A stretch of DNA of 64,000 nucleotides from assembly GCA_013398015.1 (NCBI GenBank), contig VZRR01006742.1, positions 607,827 to 671,826 on the forward strand. Reading direction: 5' to 3'. The notes under the pieces are model-generated. The model did not search any database. It was not told the origin of the DNA and was given only the letters and a program-made list of their open reading frames with translations. The translations under genes and the position numbers were made by a program. This document shows, in pieces, positions 57,966 through 64,000 of the stretch. Within the stretch, counting starts at the first letter, position 1. Every line of letters starts with the position of its first letter. The DNA comes from Oreocharis arfaki. Its lineage: Eukaryota; Chordata; Aves; Passeriformes; Paramythiidae.

Positions 57966-60900
57966 TTTAATTGAAGTTCAAAACTTCAAGCTTCTTTTTA
58001 AAAATATCAGAACACATTCTAGAGAGGGAAGAATAAGCCTGACAAACTTATGGTAACTCACATTGCTGAAGAGGCACAATGGACCACATTTCCTGAGTGT
58101 TGATGGCTCCTGTCATGTACCATGTTGTCCAGCTGAGGAGCGAAAAAGGTTTAAAAAACCAAAGCCTGATTTAGCCCAGAAACGTCATTCAAAGATGTCT
58201 CTGTATGCAGGCCTGGAGACTGCAAAGGCTCCAAGGCTTCACTAAAACAATGGCCTGAGCTGAAAGAATACATGTGTGATATGTCAAACACAAGATCACA
58301 TATTTTGGAATATTTTAGAGGGATATGGGCTGGGAAATATGGAATATTCCTGAAAGGTTTGGCATTAAAAGTGACACCCATTATTGTGACTTTTGGTCAT
58401 GAATACGGCAAGAATTGTTCATAATGCACGTTGTTAGGCATGTAAGCTATTTAGCAGGAATATTGAACTTTTTGTTTTTCTTCTTGGAAGAAGGAAATTC
58501 CGTATGGGAATACTGAATATTGGTTTGTTCTCCTTGAAGATGCTGGATAAAGAAAGGATATAAAGAGTATAAATTGAGAAATTTTTTTCCGCCTAATTAT
58601 TTTTTTTAAAAAGTCATTGTTCCAGTGCATTCCAGGTTAATTATTTTTCAGAAATATTCAGAAGGAGAGACAGTGTGCTTAACACAGGCTGAAATAGTTG
58701 ATGATTTCCTGAAGCACAAACCTTGGAGGATGTAGATACTGCTTAAATCTCTTTCTCAGGGTTTGGGGCCAGGGCTTGAGCTGATGGTCTGAACCCCCAA
58801 CTAAGCAGCTGCACCAAGAGGTTCTTCTGCAGGAGTTGTCCCCTTTCTCTTTGGAGGGAAGATTGGTCTGGAGCTTCTGAACAAGAATTTTTCTGGAAAG
58901 ATCTAGTTGTAATAAAGATTTTCTTGTTCCAGCAAATAGTCATTTTCCAATTTAAAACATGTGCTGTGGACTAAATTTCCTCCCTTGCTCCAACACTGGG
59001 TGTCTTCAGAGGCTGGAGATGTTCAGGAAAATGGAAAATGCTTCACACAAGGGGCAGAGGGCCCATCATCTCGTGTGACTACACAGCAAACAGAGGAGAG
59101 GCAACAACAGGAATGAGCCCGTGCCAGGGCTTTTTTGTAGTCATCCAGAACTGACCAGAGTTTGTTGTTGAATGCAGCAGTTTGGTTTGGGGAAGACTGT
59201 TAGTCTCTTTAGGTTGTTGTCCTGCCCTGAAGGTTTGGGGAAACTAAGGACAGGAATATGGGAGCCTGGTGAAACTTCTCCAGAAAAATGGTTATCTATC
59301 CAAAGGATTAAGTGAAAGTTGGCTTTTCTGTCAAAGTCTGGGACTGGATGTGTGCATGCTGATGGAATAGCAAATTCCTGTTTTGCAATTACATCTAGAA
59401 AGAGAAATGTTTCCCGTTTGCTGCCTCTCCTCCCACTTGCCCAATGTTGGATAAGGGTGTTATTCAGTTCAGCCTGAGAGATGGAGGGTTGAGGGATAAG
59501 AGGAGTTTCATGGGCAAAAAGAAAGAGACAGGAGTATGAGGAGAAAGAGGGAAAGAGGGGGAGGAGGAGGTAAGAGTCCTGGCACAAATATATATGAATT
59601 CAAGCCGTTGCAAAACTAGACCTTGTAAGAATATAAACCTTGTGCAATGGAAATGCACATGTATGATTATTTGATTATTTCTGCAGCCTGTGAAGCTTGG
59701 AGGTTAAAACAGGGAAATGATAACTCTAAGCAGCAGATGCGGAGGCTGTCCAGGCACTGGTACACCCACATACGCCGGGTAGCTGACCTTGGCCCACAGC
59801 TGAGCCAGAACCCTGGCCAGCTTTCCTTTTTTTTTTCCCTCCTCGCAAGAAAATGCAGGAGGTTAAGCTGACCAGAGAAAGCAAAGCTACCAAAGTTTTT
59901 CGTGGCCAGTAAAGCCAAGTGCAGACTGTCATTGTCAGGCTGTGTAACACAGTCCACTTTTGTTGTTTACTTGCAGCTGCGGGTGAAAGGAACTGCTCTA
60001 AGTTACGTTCAGTGATGAGGAGCCAGGAGAAGGGCTGTCGTGGGAGGAGGCTCTGCTGTCTTCCTGAACTTTCACTTTTGATTTTCAGCTGAGCTGGAAA
60101 CACGATTCTATTTTGTTATTTTCTTTTAGTGCCTGGACCCGAGGCGAGATCCTCAGCTGGGATAAATCAGCTCTGCTTCCCTGTGGCGGAGGGAGGTAGG
60201 AGGATGCACAGTGGTTCTGGATACGACTCGCCTTGTTCAGAGACTGGAGCGCTTCTTTTCCCTGGTAAAATTGAGACCACCATATTCATGTGCTCAATCA
60301 TGAAGTACGTGAACGTTTTTCAAAAGCACAACTTCCCAATGACCCAGAGTGCCTTTAAATAAAGAAATGCTGTTGGACCTCAGCAGAATGAAAGGAGCAG
60401 TTGAAATCCCTGTCTTGCCCAGCTGTTAAACCTGTGTTTGATTTCTGAAAAACCTATCGAGAAAAAGGGTTAAAGGAGACCATACAAGAAGTAGAAGAAA
60501 TAAATTGAATGCACATGTGCAATCATTATTCATACTAACGTTCCTTGTATTACTTCATAACACAGCTGTATACACAAAAAAACCAGTCCAGTTTGGTTTC
60601 TTCCTATTTGAATCTTATTAATTTCTGTTTAATGGAACACAAATGTTTGCGCTCTTCATTTTGACGAATGCAGCCTCGTGGTGTATTTGTTAAGCATTAG
60701 CTAGCACGGTTGTGACCATCTAATACAAATGTCTCTGGGCCTTTCATGGCTCCTGACAGGACATCTTTTGAGCATGACAGTTGCCATGGGGACGGGTGCA
60801 ATGCCTATTTGGAAGGAAAATTGGGAGCAATGCTCATTACGTCAAAAACTACATTGAGGAGGGAGGGAAGGAGAATGTTTGCTTCTTGTGCTGACACTTA

Positions 60901-62040
60901 GCTGCTTGTTTTACCCACCACCCACACACTTCCATCAAACAATATCTCTTTCAAACGCAGAAGTCAAAGTTTGCATCTCCTATCGTTCCAGCTGGAACAG
61001 GCAAGGGCTGTGTGAAATGAATATCATCGTGCTCAGGGCCGGGGCACTGCCTGGCTGGCTCTATCTGTCACTTCATAACACAGCAACACTGAGCCCTCTC
61101 AGTTTTCCCCTCCTCCTGCCCTCGGCCAAACGCTTTGCAGAGCTCCCTGGGGCATGGCGGGGACACGAGGGTGGTGTGGGGAGGGGGCAGCTGGGGAAGT
61201 ATAACCAGTTTACTCAAAACCATCGGATTTATTGTAGGTTTACTCTGGTGAGAGAGGGATCAGTGTCTGTGTCTGTAGCATGATTTCCATAGATAGGGAA
61301 GGTGGCAAAAAAAACCACAAAAACCTTCGTATCCTCCCCATCCCCCCAGGACACCGTGAGAAGTCATGGGAAAAAAATCCCCTTTTTGTACAAAAAGAGT
61401 CCAGAGCTTGCTCTTTCCGTGTATTCCTTAAGTCTGCACATTTCTTCCACTAGAAATTAGCCATTGCTATATTTTTCACTGACTCGTTCTGTTGACTTAG
61501 ACTTTCAAAAATACCCTAAACCCACACTGAGAAAACCCCCAAACCCTGCACAAACTGGATAGCAGCCAAACTGTTGAAGGGAGAGACGAGGCAGACTCGC
61601 CACGAGGCCCAGGTTTGAACAGGGGGTGTTTGCAAAGTGCTCAAACGTCTGACTTTTGTGCTGGGATAATATAAAAAAAACCTTGGTGCAAAACAGGAGG
61701 TAGCTGCAACACCTTGCTGATACCTGTGATGGCCACGCTGAATTGTCAGGGTGGGATGGATGCTTAGTTCCTGAGATACCTCCATCCTGAAGGATTTGCC
61801 TTAAGGTCCCGCTTTGCTTTCTGTGTTTTACAGGGACCAGGTGTTCATGGCAGTGCCTGGGGGTTGCATTTCCCCCACCCTCAGGATCATACAGGTGATC
61901 CAGAACCTGTTTAGTCCATGCACCAGACTTCTTGGAAGCACAACAACTTCCCTAGCATCTGGCTGAATACAAATTATCTCCCATATGGAACAGGAACAGG
62001 GTGGCGGAGCTGGCCTCTACTTTTCGGGGCAGTGAGAGTG
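57966..62040. other. Noncoding single-copy stretch
   Basis: No gene is recognised. 58300-58530 is AT-rich with several GGAATATT motifs. A purine-rich tract lies at 59521-59570. The minus frame 59141-59587 (148 codons), the minus frame 59726-60103 and the plus frame 60879-61283 show no domain. 60600-60860 has the look of conserved noncoding DNA (see findings). Confidence 0.5.
59521..59570 (+). repeat. Polypurine tract
   Basis: Almost uninterrupted A/G sequence with GAGGGAAAGAGGGGGAGG phrases; the minus strand is polypyrimidine. It can in principle form triplex or G-rich structures. Confidence 0.75.
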
Positions 62041-62044
62041 TGCG

Positions 62045-62090
62045 TGTGTGTGGGTGTGTGGGTGGGTGTGGGTGTGAGTGTGAGTATGAG
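62045..62090 (+). repeat. GT-rich simple repeat with G-quadruplex motif
   Basis: An irregular (GT)n/GGGT tract. At 62052-62072 four GGG runs are separated by loops TGTGT, T and TGT, a canonical G-quadruplex pattern. The translated Val-Cys-Val-Gly frames here are low-complexity artefacts. Confidence 0.88.
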
Positions 62091-64000
62091 ACTTTGGGGT
62101 TTTTCGTGCTGTCAGAGCACTTCTGCATTCTCTTCACTATAAGATTACAAACAGGAAACGCAATGCAGAGAAAGGGGCTGCTTTGACACACTTGCAAGTT
62201 TCCTGGCCATCATCAGTCTGTGGGAGTTCTCGCTGGGGAGAATTGCAGGCAGCAATTAATTTGTAAGGTTCTATTTACATTTTAAAAAAGCCCAAAACAA
62301 CCAAGCCTCAACCCTCCCCTCCTAGAAATAAGTGTCATTACGTGCAGCTGTAACAATTCTCCCTTCCTCCCCCTCCCTGTTCAGTTGTGCATTGACAGCT
62401 GCCTTTAAACTGGAACTTTCTCTACTCCTGCACTGCCTGCTACCACTTGAACTGCTTGAGTAATATCACATCATCTCGCAACACCAGCAGCAGAAGCAGA
62501 TGTTATCTCATCTGGAGAGAGAGGTTTCCAGGTCTGAATGCCAGAGCTGCTGAGCGACCTCATGCGTTTCCCACGGAGTCACAACCCTCAGGAGTCATAA
62601 AGCTGATTTTGCATGGGCATGACAGCTGGAGACCCAGGTAGTGCCTGGACCTTGGTGCTCTCCTCTCTCCCCTCTATATCTTTTTGTGGCATTCACTAAA
62701 GCCAGGAGGCCATGTCTGAAAGGAGCAGGAGATGGCCTCTCCCTCATCTTCCCCACCATTTTATGACCACTTTTGGAAGGCTTATTTAGCCCCATTAGAG
62801 GACTCTTTCTCTTTATTAGGGCAACATGTATTAAGGTCCAACTTCCCTTAGCTTTCTTGCACAGCCAGGTGCTACTCTCCAGATTAAGAAATGACAAATT
62901 TTTCTAGTAGATAATTTTCTCTAAATACTGATGTGTTTTACATGGGTTCATTTTCTGCTACATTCAATGTTTATTCTTGTAAAATAATGATATAAATGCA
63001 TTTTTTCTCTCTGAAACAGTTTTCCGCTCAGTAGATACAGCTAAAAGAATTATAACACATGAAAAACTAGCATTGCAGTGAGTTTCACAGTTAACCTGTG
63101 GTATGTGTTTGCTTATGGCAAATACGAGGCGATTGAGTTAATTTAGCCCTCCCTGCCTAGTCACATCTTCCATCACCATAATTTATCTGGCTATCTGATC
63201 ATTTTGTTTTGTTCAAACTTTAGGCCCAATTCTTTCTCCAGATTTGTGCATGCAATGACATGCACATGTCTCTTAGGTTTAGTGGGAACTATGAGTATGT
63301 CTCTGAAGGAAGAGCTCTAGATCAAAAGTCTATATGTTTTCACAAACCTTGTATGAAAAATACTCTGCAGAAGAGCATTCTGTAATAGACCAGTGTGAAT
63401 TTATTCAGTCTTACTTTTTATACCATCTGAAGGTATAATTTTCATAAAAATCTAAACCTAGTTGTAAAAACCTAGATTTTCATAATATCTGATATAAGTT
63501 ACCAGTTTATCGCTTTTACAATAAAAATAATATTTTCAGAGCTTTCAGAATTTCTTCATTCAGTTTTGAAGGAATTTAATGTTTAAGTTCATTTTTTTTT
63601 TATTTTTGCACAATGTCCTGGCGTTTATGCCAGCGTCAAAATCAAAGCAGGAGTCACTTAGAAACAAAAAAGAAGAGAAAATTTAAACTTGCTGAACGAC
63701 ACTTGCCTCTCTTGCCTCTGTGACTTTTAAAGATGACTTAAATAAAGAGTCCTTCATAGAAATAATTGCATGCTATCATTAGTTACATGTTGTATAACTA
63801 TGTAAAAAGATAGAATAAAAATTAAAACCATGTTATATTAATGGAAAGAAAATAAATTTTAAATAAAGAAATTCTGAAATGAACTTTTTCAAATCATGAG
63901 ACATTTCCAGTTTCCACTTCACAGAAAATTTCAACTGTATTTAGTGGTGTTCTTGATCTCTGACTGTCTCAATAGTTGTTAAAAATCTCGGAGCAGGGAA
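62091..64000. other. Noncoding stretch to window end
   Basis: No gene is recognised. 62270-62640 is mixed composition; from about 62900 the DNA is AT-rich with several poly-T/A runs (for example near 63592-63602). 'taggcccaattcttt' at 63221-63235 may be another trace of the old GGCCTGATCC-type repeat. Confidence 0.5.

Overview
The window looks like vertebrate, most probably avian, nuclear DNA. The main evidence is several chicken-repeat-1 (CR1) LINE fragments: truncated 3' ends, and one reverse-transcriptase piece around 57.3-58.0 kb. There is also one short solo LTR of retroviral type, very old MIR and L3-like relics, and sparse repeats overall. There are no operons and no closely packed long ORFs, so bacterial, plasmid or phage DNA is ruled out. 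I cannot name the species or the locus.

I recognise no protein-coding gene. The open frames are short, or lie in GC-rich or simple-repeat DNA. None shows a known host domain or a convincing acceptor-exon-donor arrangement. The window is best read as intergenic and/or intronic DNA around one CpG island (about 35.33-36.26 kb). That island is the only strong promoter candidate. It holds GC boxes, a CTCF-like site, a 12-bp G-rich tandem repeat and a possible splice donor on the + strand.

Layout: 1-8.0 kb is AT-rich single-copy DNA. A 0.5 kb CR1 3' end (minus) lies at 8.03-8.52 kb. 8.5-17.7 kb is unique, with one ancient repeat inside a 222-codon open frame. A 15-bp minisatellite carrying six STAT-like palindromes runs into a GGGAA array at 17.77-17.90 kb. 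A MIR relic (minus) is at 20.34-20.48 kb and a GC-richer patch at 21.4-22.3 kb. 22.3-30.5 kb is unique. An assembly gap at 30.52 kb is followed by two 0.79 kb copies joined by one N. 32.4-35.2 kb is unique, then comes the CpG island. A CR1 3' tip (plus) lies at 38.5 kb beside another single N, and a MIR relic (plus) at 40.1 kb. Two 0.74 kb copies, each with a CR1 3' end, are joined by one N at 41.94 kb. 42.7-53.3 kb is unique. An L3-like fragment with a solo LTR inserted just beyond it sits at 53.3-53.8 kb. CR1 ORF2 remains are at 57.3-58.0 kb. The rest, to 64 kb, is unique with a GT/G-quadruplex tract at 62.05 kb.

No new multi-gene system is visible. The most useful observations are the two N-joined near-identical duplications, which are probably assembly artefacts, the STAT-like/G-quadruplex minisatellite, the solo LTR with candidate target-site duplication, and the orphan CpG island.
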